NCBI GenBank assembly: GCA_038240835.1
Contig: JBBRGJ010000012.1
Location: 1 to 39,815, forward strand
Length of the DNA: 39,815 nucleotides
Reading direction: 5' to 3'
From: JBAXTE01 sp038240835
GTDB taxonomy: Bacteria; Bacteroidota; Bacteroidia; Bacteroidales; WCHB1-69
Shown here: positions 32,869 through 39,637 of the stretch, in pieces
Layout of the letters: each line of letters starts with the position of its first letter
Position numbering within the stretch: position 1 is the stretch's first letter
Notes under the pieces: model-generated
The model's database searches: none
Told to the model about the DNA's origin: nothing
What the model saw: only the letters and a program-made list of their open reading frames with translations
Made by a program: the position numbers and the translations under genes

Positions 32869-34690
32869 TTTTTGAAAAATTTTGTTTATCCACCATCTCT
32901 CTATATTTGCCATTGGCTTCCATCAGTGTTTGATGCGATCCCATTTCAATGATTTCTCCTGCTTCCATCACCACAATAATATTCGCTTTTCGTATGGTAG
33001 ACAGGCGGTGCGCGATGATAAAGGTAGTATGTTCGTTCATCATCGAATCGATTGCTTCTTGAACAATTGTTTCAGATTCGGTATCTAAGGCGGAAGTAGC
33101 TTCGTCAAAGATTAGGATAGAAGGTTTTTTCAACAATGCTCGTGCAATGCTTATTCGTTGTCGCTGTCCGCCCGATAGTCGAGCTCCTCTATCGCCAATC
33201 ATGGTTTGATATCCTTCGGGCAATTCTGCAATAAATTCATGTGCATTTGCGCTTCGCGCTGCTGTTTCTATCTCTTCAAAAGTGACGTTGGGAAGTCCAA
33301 ATGCGATGTTGTTGTAAATAGAGTCGTTGAAAAGGGTAACATCTTGATTTACAATGCCCATCAATCCTCTAATTGCTGGAATTTTATACTCTTTAATGTT
33401 TATCCCATCAATTAATATTTCACCAGAAGAGACATCATAAAATCGTGGAAGTAAATCCATCATTGTGCTTTTTCCAGCACCCGAAGCGCCTACGATGGCA
33501 ACGGACTGTCCTACATTTACAGTGAGGTTGATGCTTTTCAAAACAGGTTCCGTCTCGTACAAGAAACTTACATTTTTAAATTCGATGTTCGTTTTTAAAG
33601 AAGAAATATCCACAGGAAGTTCTTTTTCTACAATGATCTCTTCCGAATCGATGATTTCGAAAACACGGGCTCCTGCAGCAATTCCTTTTTGGATGCTATA
33701 CGTGGCCGTGATAAATGATTGTGCGGGGGAGATGATACGTGCAAAAAGCAAGACGAATGCCATGAGCAAATCTGCAGAGAGTTCATCGGGATTGGTCAAT
33801 ACAATATTTCCCCCAAACCAAACAACGATTAGAAGTGCTGAAACCCCCATAACTTCGGTTAAGGGACTTGCTAATTCGCTGCTTCTAAATACACTGTTCA
33901 TGGTTTTGGTGTACGAATTATTTTGTGCTTTAAATTTTTTTCCGGCCAATCCGATGGCGTTAAACCCTTTGATGATTCTAAGTCCAGAGATAGACTCTTC
34001 AAAAATGGTGGAGATGTTTCCGAGCGACTCTTGCCCAATTTGTGATTTCTTTTTTATTTTCTTTCCCGAAAAGGAGATCAGCCATCCGCTAATGGGTAGT
34101 AATATTAGGGCAAAAAGCGTTAGTTTTACACTCATGATTATAAGTGCAATTAAAAAGATGATAATCATCAATGGTTCGCGAAGAAGCAGTTGAAAAGTGC
34201 TCATGATGGACCATTCTACCTCAAGTACATCCGAAGATACCCGGGACATAATGTCGCCAGTTTTTACTTTAGAATAGAAGGAGAGTGGTAAAATAAGTAG
34301 TTTTTCGTACAGTTCTTTGCGCAAATCTCCCACAACACCATTTCGAAGTGGCGACATGAAATACATGCCCATATAACGGCTAAAATTTGAAAGGAGTGAA
34401 AATATTACAAAGAAAATGGAGACCACCAAAAGTGCTTGAAATTTTCCATATTCATTAATAATCTGAGTCATTTCAAACGAAAGATAGTCCTGCATTACTT
34501 TTGAGTTCAGTTCAAAGGCAGGTCGGACAGCTACTGCTTTCACTTTTTCGAACAACACCATCAAAAAAGGAGTTACCACAGCTAGAGATAGTAACGAGAA
34601 AATAGAATAGAAGATGTTGGAAATTAGGTTCAACACCACATAAACCCAATAAGGTTTAGCGTATTTCATTAACCTAATAAACTGTTTCAT
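32855..34690 (-). CDS. MsbA-like ABC exporter
   Basis: This 611-residue half-transporter has an N-terminal six-helix ABC-type domain (about 1-340; PYWVYVVLNLISNIFYSIFSLLS in the first helix) and a C-terminal ATPase. The ATPase shows Walker A GASGAGKST, the Q-loop region, signature LSGGQRQR, Walker B ILIFDEATSALD and the H-loop IIAHRLST. It would act as a homodimer flipping lipids or exporting hydrophobic compounds. The closest general type is MsbA, the lipid A flippase, but Bacteroidota have several exporters of this kind and the substrate is not certain. Its stop codon overlaps the M20 amidohydrolase start. Confidence 0.92.
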   Translation of the reverse strand: MKQFIRLMKYAKPYWVYVVLNLISNIFYSIFSLLSLAVVTPFLMVLFEKVKAVAVRPAFELNSKVMQDYLSFEMTQIINEYGKFQALLVVSIFFVIFSLLSNFSRYMGMYFMSPLRNGVVGDLRKELYEKLLILPLSFYSKVKTGDIMSRVSSDVLEVEWSIMSTFQLLLREPLMIIIFLIALIIMSVKLTLFALILLPISGWLISFSGKKIKKKSQIGQESLGNISTIFEESISGLRIIKGFNAIGLAGKKFKAQNNSYTKTMNSVFRSSELASPLTEVMGVSALLIVVWFGGNIVLTNPDELSADLLMAFVLLFARIISPAQSFITATYSIQKGIAAGARVFEIIDSEEIIVEKELPVDISSLKTNIEFKNVSFLYETEPVLKSINLTVNVGQSVAIVGASGAGKSTMMDLLPRFYDVSSGEILIDGINIKEYKIPAIRGLMGIVNQDVTLFNDSIYNNIAFGLPNVTFEEIETAARSANAHEFIAELPEGYQTMIGDRGARLSGGQRQRISIARALLKKPSILIFDEATSALDTESETIVQEAIDSMMNEHTTFIIAHRLSTIRKANIIVVMEAGEIIEMGSHQTLMEANGKYREMVDKQNFSKNGND

Positions 34691-34803
34691 CTATCTATTA
34701 TTAATTTAAAATTGAATAAGCAAAGAGTTTTTTCCCGTGTCCCAATATTTCGAGATAGGAGTTTTTTAGCTTAATTTGATAAAATACGACTTTGTAAAAA
34801 CAA

Positions 34804-35772
34804 CTAGCTAACTTCTTGTTCTGTTTTAGCTTCTATTTTAGCCTTCGGAGTTCGTTTCTCTTCGTTGGTTTTTAATTCAGAATTAGGCTCAATTTTCTCG
34901 CGGTCGTTTGATTTAGTTTTTTTTCTAAAAATCTGTTTGAAAGCCGTTTGTATGGTATCGTTTCTGAAGTTAAAATCTGCTTCAAGCAATCGTTTTGGGA
35001 GCACATATTTTTCGTCAAGGATGATGGACGATTGTTCCCCTTTTAATAATTTAATCATAAAAGCAGGCACTTTTAAAAATGCGGGACGTTTCACCGATTT
35101 GGCAAATGCTTTTGTGAAATCACGATTAGAAATAGGTGTAGGAGAAACGAGGTTGTAAGTCCCCGAGAGTGTTTGGTTTTTGATTGCATAGAAAAATGCA
35201 TTCACCACATCATCCACGTGAATCCACGACATCATCTGTTCGCCAGAGCCAATGGTTGCACCTAACCCTATTTTGAAAAGCGAGGAGAGTGATTTAACCA
35301 TGCCACCATGTTTGCCCAAAACGACTCCAAGTCTAAAAACAACTACGCGCGTATCATCCACAGCTCTGAGTGCCACTTTTTCCCAGTCGATGCATGTTTG
35401 AGCTAAAAAATCATCGGAGATTTCGCAATCATCTTCTGTTTGTATTTTGTTGCTTGTGTAAATGCCTGTAGCGGAGACAGAAATAAAAAGTTTAGGTTTG
35501 CGGTTGCTCGCTTTAATAGCTTCTACAATAGCCATCGTGGTATCGATTCTGCTATGGTAAATTTCTTTTTTGCACGCCTCTGTCCAACGTTTTGAGATTG
35601 AAGCGCCTGCTAAATTAACGACGATGGTAGCCCACTGAATTTTCTCTGAAAGAAGTTCCTTGCTCACAATATCTTCTCTTGTGACAAGTCTGATATTGTG
35701 TCCTTTTCTGATTGCGTTGTTTCTCAACTTCTTTCCAATAAATCCCGTTCCCCCTGAAATAAGAATATTCAT
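34804..35772 (-). CDS. TIGR01777-family sugar-nucleotide-epimerase-like protein
   Basis: This 322-residue protein has an extended short-chain dehydrogenase fold: NAD-binding ISGGTGFIGKKL at the N terminus, VVNLAGASISKRWT (about 61-74), RLGVVLGKHGGMV, and MMSWIHVDD in the second half. It matches the TIGR01777/YfcH group (related to the plant SulA-like proteins), whose substrates are unknown. The last 40 residues are a charged Lys/Glu-rich tail (KKTKSNDREKIEPNSELKTNEEKRTPK) not seen in the core family; it is probably disordered. The ATG at 35772 gives the normal N terminus. A -7 box is 39 bases upstream. Confidence 0.9.
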   Translation of the reverse strand: MNILISGGTGFIGKKLRNNAIRKGHNIRLVTREDIVSKELLSEKIQWATIVVNLAGASISKRWTEACKKEIYHSRIDTTMAIVEAIKASNRKPKLFISVSATGIYTSNKIQTEDDCEISDDFLAQTCIDWEKVALRAVDDTRVVVFRLGVVLGKHGGMVKSLSSLFKIGLGATIGSGEQMMSWIHVDDVVNAFFYAIKNQTLSGTYNLVSPTPISNRDFTKAFAKSVKRPAFLKVPAFMIKLLKGEQSSIILDEKYVLPKRLLEADFNFRNDTIQTAFKQIFRKKTKSNDREKIEPNSELKTNEEKRTPKAKIEAKTEQEVS

Positions 35773-35811
35773 AGTAAAAATGAGTTTTCGAAATAAATTA
35801 GTTTTAAAATG

Positions 35812-35819
35812 CAAAGGTA
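35812..35819 (-). promoter_or_regulatory. -7 promoter element for the TIGR01777 gene
   Basis: TACCTTTG on the minus strand, 39 bases before the ATG at 35772. Confidence 0.65.
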
Positions 35820-35889
35820 CATAAAAATATTAGTTTTTAAAATCAACTTTGTATGACATTTATATGAAATTTAGCAACTATTTTTTTCA

Positions 35890-35918
35890 AAAAAAAAAGA
35901 GGGAACAAATGTTCCCTC
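35890..35918 (-). terminator. Intrinsic terminator after rplY
   Basis: GAGGGAAC at 35899-35906 pairs with GTTCCCTC at 35911-35918 with loop AAAT; on the minus strand it is followed by a long T run (35889-35898). Confidence 0.9.
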
Positions 35919-35942
35919 CAATATTTAACTTTAGTTAGTTGA

Positions 35943-36509
35943 CTATGCTTCAGTAGTTTCAACTACGTTACGAGTACGGCTAACTAAGATAGCAACAGTT
36001 TGTTTAATTTCCATGATTTCCACATTTGGAACAGAAACTTCAGAAACTTTGATGAAATCTTCTAGTTCTAAACCAGAGATGTTGATTTCAATTGCTTCAG
36101 GAATATTTTTCAATAGTCCTTTTAAACGGAATTTTCTGAATTTTTTGATTAGTTTTCCACCCAATAATACACCAGGAGAAGTGCCAACTGTTTTAATTGG
36201 AACAGCAACAGTAATTGGTTTATCATCAGAAACTTCTAAAAAATCAACATGTAATATGCTTTCGGTAGTTGGATGAAATTGAGCATCTTGTACGATAACA
36301 TTCATTTTTTTGTCACCAAATGTAAGTTCAGCATAACGAGTTTCAGGAGTGTAAATCAATCCTTTAAATTGTTTTGCTTCAACAATAACATGGTATTGTT
36401 CAGTTCCGCCATAAACAACACATGGTACCATGTTGTTTAATCGTTGTGCTTTTGCATCTTTTTTCCCTACGTTCTCGCGAAGAGAACCGCTAATTGATAC
36501 TGATTTCAT
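35943..36509 (-). CDS. rplY: 50S ribosomal protein L25 (CTC type)
   Basis: The 188-residue protein is the long, CTC-type L25 that binds 5S rRNA. It has the N-terminal L25 domain (MKSVSISGSLRENVGKKDAKAQRLNNMVPCVVYGG) and the second beta-domain typical of the CTC form (TVGTSPGVLLGGKLIKKFRKFRLKG and the C-terminal NVEIMEIKQTVAILVSRTRN). The usual neighbour pth is not adjacent. Its promoter box is 33 bases upstream, and an exceptionally repeat-rich gap of 767 bases separates it from the next gene. Confidence 0.95.
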   Translation of the reverse strand: MKSVSISGSLRENVGKKDAKAQRLNNMVPCVVYGGTEQYHVIVEAKQFKGLIYTPETRYAELTFGDKKMNVIVQDAQFHPTTESILHVDFLEVSDDKPITVAVPIKTVGTSPGVLLGGKLIKKFRKFRLKGLLKNIPEAIEINISGLELEDFIKVSEVSVPNVEIMEIKQTVAILVSRTRNVVETTEA

Positions 36510-36542
36510 CTAATTTTTGTTTTTTATGAATAAATTTGAGTG

Positions 36543-36550
36543 CAAAGGTA
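36543..36550 (-). promoter_or_regulatory. -7 promoter element for rplY
   Basis: TACCTTTG on the minus strand, 33 bases before the rplY ATG. Confidence 0.7.
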
Positions 36551-36880
36551 CTATTTTTTTTTGAAAAATATGAAGAAGAAGAAAAACGTGAAAAGATTTT
36601 TTGTGAAAAGAAGAATACAGAAGTAAGAATTAAGAAGCAAGAAGCATGAAGAAAAAGAAGAAGAAGAAAAACAACCGCAGAGTGCGCTGAGGAGAATACA
36701 AAAGTTGAGGACGCAGAGCGATGTGCTGAGCCTGTCGAAGTGCCGCGATGCGGGTATTGAATGAAGAAAAAGAAGAACGTCAAATATAAAAGAGGAATAC
36801 AGAAGGAAGAAACGAAGTTCGACGAAGTCAATTAAGAATTCACCGAGTTTTAGGAATTTGAACATCCTATTTAGACAAAA

Positions 36881-37020
36881 GAGCACGGAGTGCTCAATGT
36901 TTGAAACCGTATGCGTTAGCTTACGGTTTATACACAATAATATATCTACAGCCCGGAGGGCTGAATGTGAAATCAAGAAGAGCCTTGGGTTGAGACACTT
37001 CACTCCGTGCAATGTGACAA
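36881..37020 (+). repeat. Cluster of short hairpins with AATGT tails
   Basis: Three hairpins share the form stem, three-base loop, stem, then AATGT: GAGCAC-GGA-GTGCTC at 36881-36895; CAGCCC-GGA-GGGCTG at 36949-36963; and CAC-TCC-GTG at 37001-37009. Between the first two lies a longer stem AAACCGTA/TACGGTTT (36904-36911 with 36922-36929), extended inside by GC-GTTA-GC. The stems differ but stay paired. Confidence 0.75.
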
Positions 37021-37040
37021 AAACTGACTAAGAATTCTTT

Positions 37041-37251
37041 GTCTACCTCGCATGCTGGTAGATAAATGTCTTTTGTGTAATAGCTGAAAGTCCTTTACTT
37101 CGAGGGATTCGTTTTTTGCTGTGTCACAAAGTACCACAAAGGAGGCACAAAGTTTCACAAAGAAGAAGAATACAGTAGAAAGAAGTAAGAATACAGAAGT
37201 AAGAAAACTTAGTGTCCCTTAGTCTACCTAGCAAGCTGGTAGATAAATGTC
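37041..37251 (+). repeat. 30-base hairpin direct repeat, two copies
   Basis: Copies at 37041-37070 and 37222-37251 differ at two positions. Each reads GTCTACC, a short variable core, GCTGGTAG, then ATAAATGTC, so CTACC and GGTAG can pair. The 181-base offset contains the phased heptamers. Confidence 0.8.
37125..37162 (+). repeat. Four CACAAAG heptamers in helical phase
   Basis: Heptamers start at 37125, 37135, 37146 and 37156, that is at spacings of 10, 11 and 10 bases, one helical turn each. Confidence 0.75.
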
Positions 37252-37276
37252 CTAAGTGCCTTAGTGGTGATTACTC

Positions 37277-38275
37277 TTACAATGTAGCTTTTTGAAGAAA
37301 TTGTTGCTTTAAGTCTTCTAAATTAAGGGTTGGATTTTGTTTTTGCAACGTGTCAATTTTTTTTATTTGAGTTTTTACGAACTGCTGATAAGAAGAGGTT
37401 TCCGCTCTGAATGGCTTATGTGCCAGTGCTTTGTGAAGTTCTTGAATTTGTTGAACTATTTGCTGAGTCTGTTTGTTGAAGTAAGATTGATTTAGTTGCT
37501 CCCAAATATACTCTATGGCCAATGGTGAAGGATGAATCATGTCTTCGGCATAATATCGGTAATCGCGAAGATCGTCCATCATGATTTCATACGCAGGAAA
37601 ATAATGTACTTGACTGAATTTTTTTTTTAGTTGAGCTACCGCCAAATGTAAAGTGGCTTTGCTTAATTGGTTTTCAAAAAATCCATCCGAAAGATATCGC
37701 ACTGGACTAATGGTAAATAGGATGTTTATTGCTTTGTTTTTGCTGAAAACTTCGGTTAAACAGGCAGAGAGTTTTTCTACAATCTCTTCCACCGAAAGCA
37801 TCTCTTTGGAAAACGCTTTAGATGATATCTTGTGACAATTGCCCACAATTTCGCCTGTCTGTTTATACCTATATATATGTGCAGAACCTAATGTAATAAT
37901 CAACAGCGAGTTTTCTTGAATTTTGCTATTTGCGAAGTCGATTTCTTGATTTATGGTTTCTAAAATATCGTTTTTTGATGAGTTGGAATATTTTCCATGA
38001 TGGTCAAAACTCAACCAGAGTTCGTTATATAACATCAAATTATCGGCAGTGTAATATTCGTTTTTCACAACCTTTGTGATTGCATTGGCGATTGAGATGG
38101 GATTATAGAGCGTTCCAAATGGGTTTATGATTGCATTAAACCCTGAATGGTTGAATTTTTCTCCAATATGGTTTGAGAAACAAGAACCAAACGTCAATAT
38201 TGATTGATTGTGATTGATTGCTATTGTTGATTTCTCTTGATTGATTGGAGTCCTGAATTGTTGATTGGTCATCAT
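37277..38275 (-). CDS. GSCFA-domain SGNH-like hydrolase
   Basis: This 332-residue protein matches the GSCFA family. The block 1 motif is TFGSCFSNHIGEKF (Ser31 as the likely nucleophile), and a later DMIHPSPLAIEYIWEQL contains the Asp and His expected of an SGNH catalytic triad. Other typical segments are INPFGTLYNPISIANAI and LIITLGSAHIYR. There is no signal peptide. GSCFA proteins are predicted esterases acting on acylated glycans or lipids, but the substrate is not established. The start may be the first or second of two ATG codons (38275 or 38272). Confidence 0.9.
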   Translation of the reverse strand: MMTNQQFRTPINQEKSTIAINHNQSILTFGSCFSNHIGEKFNHSGFNAIINPFGTLYNPISIANAITKVVKNEYYTADNLMLYNELWLSFDHHGKYSNSSKNDILETINQEIDFANSKIQENSLLIITLGSAHIYRYKQTGEIVGNCHKISSKAFSKEMLSVEEIVEKLSACLTEVFSKNKAINILFTISPVRYLSDGFFENQLSKATLHLAVAQLKKKFSQVHYFPAYEIMMDDLRDYRYYAEDMIHPSPLAIEYIWEQLNQSYFNKQTQQIVQQIQELHKALAHKPFRAETSSYQQFVKTQIKKIDTLQKQNPTLNLEDLKQQFLQKATL

Positions 38276-38294
38276 TACATGTATTTATCATTTA

Positions 38295-38302
38295 CAAAAC
38301 TA
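38295..38302 (-). promoter_or_regulatory. -7 promoter element for the GSCFA gene
   Basis: TAGTTTTG on the minus strand, 19 bases before the ATG and immediately after the preceding gene's terminator. Confidence 0.6.
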
Positions 38303-38303
38303 C

Positions 38304-38342
38304 AAAAAAAAGAGAGGCCACTTTTGGGTAACCACTCTTTTT
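38304..38342 (-). terminator. Intrinsic terminator after the small CarboxypepD-type gene
   Basis: AAAAAGAG at 38307-38314 pairs with CTCTTTTT at 38335-38342, with an inner GG/CC pair. On the minus strand a T8 run (38304-38311) ends it. Confidence 0.7.
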
Positions 38343-38378
38343 CTTATTTGATTATGAAGTTGACGTTTTCTCGAGACA

Positions 38379-38804
38379 CTATTTGTCGTCGATGAGTTCT
38401 CTATCTTCTAATAAATCAAGGTAATCGTTGTATTCCATATCGTTGAAAATGTTGGCTTCGCCTTGTTCTAAGTTCATTATTTTGATTTTAAAATTATTCC
38501 TTAGGTTTTTATTCGTAACCGAAAATTGTTTAGAAATCATCACTTTATAACCTTGTGCAATGGTTCTAATCTTGTAATTTCCAAGGGGTTGGTTGGTAAA
38601 CGAAAAAAGTCCTTTGTTGTCAGTTGTGGTCCTAGAAATTACTTTTTGGTTCGCATCCAGCAAGAAAACCGAAACATTAGAAATGCTATACAATGAGTCG
38701 GAATCTATTACTAATCCAGTGATTGCCGCTTTTTGTGCACTGATGGATGTGCTTCCAATAATGAGCGCCATAATTAGAAGCGAAAAATATTTTATGTTTT
38801 TCAT
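38379..38804 (-). CDS. Small exported carboxypeptidase-regulatory-like domain protein
   Basis: The 141-residue product has a signal peptide (FSLLIMALIIGSTSISAQ). A single CarboxypepD_reg-like beta-sandwich follows, about residues 25-110: ITGLVIDSDSLYSISNVSVFLLD, then TDNKGLFSFTNQPLGNYKIRTIAQGY. In Bacteroidota this domain usually sits at the N terminus of TonB-dependent receptors. Here it is alone and ends in an acidic tail (MEYNDYLDLLEDRELIDDK). The ATG at 38804 has the context AAAACAATG and gives the signal peptide; the longer frame upstream crosses the promoter box. The function is unknown. Confidence 0.8.
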   Translation of the reverse strand: MKNIKYFSLLIMALIIGSTSISAQKAAITGLVIDSDSLYSISNVSVFLLDANQKVISRTTTDNKGLFSFTNQPLGNYKIRTIAQGYKVMISKQFSVTNKNLRNNFKIKIMNLEQGEANIFNDMEYNDYLDLLEDRELIDDK

Positions 38805-38831
38805 TGTTTTGTTTTTTAGATTTAATGATAA

Positions 38832-38839
38832 CAAAGATA
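38832..38839 (-). promoter_or_regulatory. -7 promoter element for the small CarboxypepD-type gene
   Basis: TATCTTTG on the minus strand, 27 bases before the ATG at 38804. Confidence 0.65.
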
Positions 38840-38882
38840 CAAAATATTGATTAAAAATATAATGAATCATTTTTTTTTGATC

Positions 38883-38946
38883 GAGAAAACCACTTTACTT
38901 CGAAGATTATTTTTTTTTAATAGAGAAAACGACTTTACTTCGAAGA
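38883..38946 (+). repeat. Tandem 24-base repeat with 40-base period
   Basis: GAGAAAACCACTTTACTTCG-AAGA at 38883-38906 and the same with one change at 38923-38946. A related third copy lies at 39548-39577, continuing into GCTATTTTT as copy two does. Confidence 0.85.
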
Positions 38947-39322
38947 AGCTATTTTTAGTGTCACTTTTGTCTTGATACACCTGAGCGAAGCGAACGCATG
39001 AGTTCCTTATATAATAAATACCTTTACGAATAAAAGTAACCAAAAAGTCAAGAAGGAGCGAATGCATGTTTTCTGGAAATTTCAAATACAATAAGCAATT
39101 CTGTAGCAAGGTAGGCTAATTTGAAGTCTTTGTTGTTTTCTAAATGACTATTGTTTCTACTTAGACTTAAAATTAGGACGCTTGTCACCCGAAAAAGGGT
39201 GATAAACGCCCTTGCTGAATTGCTAATTGTATTTGAAAACTATTGTTTATTAGGGCTCGCTCGCTCCTTCAAGGTCCCGAAAAAATTGGGATCTTTGATT
39301 CCATTATTTTTTCGTGGATGCT

Positions 39323-39388
39323 CGAAAAAATACCAAATTGCAATCAACTATTAAAAACTAATCAAGAAATGCAATTTGTTTTTTTTCG
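39323..39388 (+). repeat. Large hairpin with a competing alternative stem
   Basis: CGAAAAAA (39323-39330) and CAAATTGCA (39334-39342) pair with TGCAATTTG (39370-39378) and TTTTTTCG (39381-39388), 17 pairs with a small internal loop. The same CGAAAAAA can instead pair with TTTTTTCG at 39307-39314. Confidence 0.6.
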
Positions 39389-39637
39389 GTACATCCCGCA
39401 GACGATTTTAGTTTTTTTAGAAGTCTTAGAGCTACGCAGTGATGGCTTACGCATGTTTTCTTTTTAGTGAAAACCCAAGAAGGTGGCTGAGGCTTTTAGC
39501 ACTGAGGGAACTCGAAGTGTCGAAGTCACCTTAAAAGAGGGATTATTAAAACCACTTTACTCCGAAGAGCTATTTTTGATTAATACTTTTGCCTTGATAT
39601 TTCTCCTTGCGTGATAAACTCCAGTATTTCTTTTTAA

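Larger units (their letters stand above)
36613..37205 (+). repeat. Three copies of the 17-base motif GAATACAGAAGkAAGAA
   Basis: Copies lie at 36613-36629, 36795-36811 (G for T at position 12) and 37189-37205, with a fourth degenerate copy near 37168. All are on the same strand in purine-rich surroundings. Confidence 0.75.
36510..37276. other. Repeat- and hairpin-rich non-coding block between rplY and the GSCFA gene
   Basis: No gene is supported. From left to right it holds: the rplY promoter; a purine-rich zone on the plus strand (36560-36680) with GAA-rich repeats; the motif TGAGCCTGTCGAAGTGC at 36727-36743; four hairpins with an AATGT-type tail or related stem (36881-37020); two copies of a 30-base hairpin repeat (37041-37070, 37222-37251); and four phased CACAAAG heptamers (37125-37162). 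Open frames on the minus strand here are low-complexity Ser/Phe/Leu-rich shadows of the purine tracts. Confidence 0.8.

Noticed and set aside
33465..34193. 242-codon plus-strand frame inside the MsbA-like gene
   Set aside because: It is antisense to conserved transporter and ATPase codons whose motifs are intact, so it is a shadow frame.
36490..37012. Minus-strand frames of 113 and 153 codons over the purine-rich block
   Set aside because: Ser/Phe/Leu repeats arise from the complement of GAA-type purine tracts and the frames run through hairpin repeats.
37125..37162. CRISPR array interpretation of the CACAAAG repeats
   Set aside because: The unit is 7 bases with 3-4 base gaps, far too short for repeats and spacers, and no cas genes are present.
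39151..39467. Short plus-strand frames in the right-end block
   Set aside because: They cross hairpin repeats, lack start signals and resemble no family.
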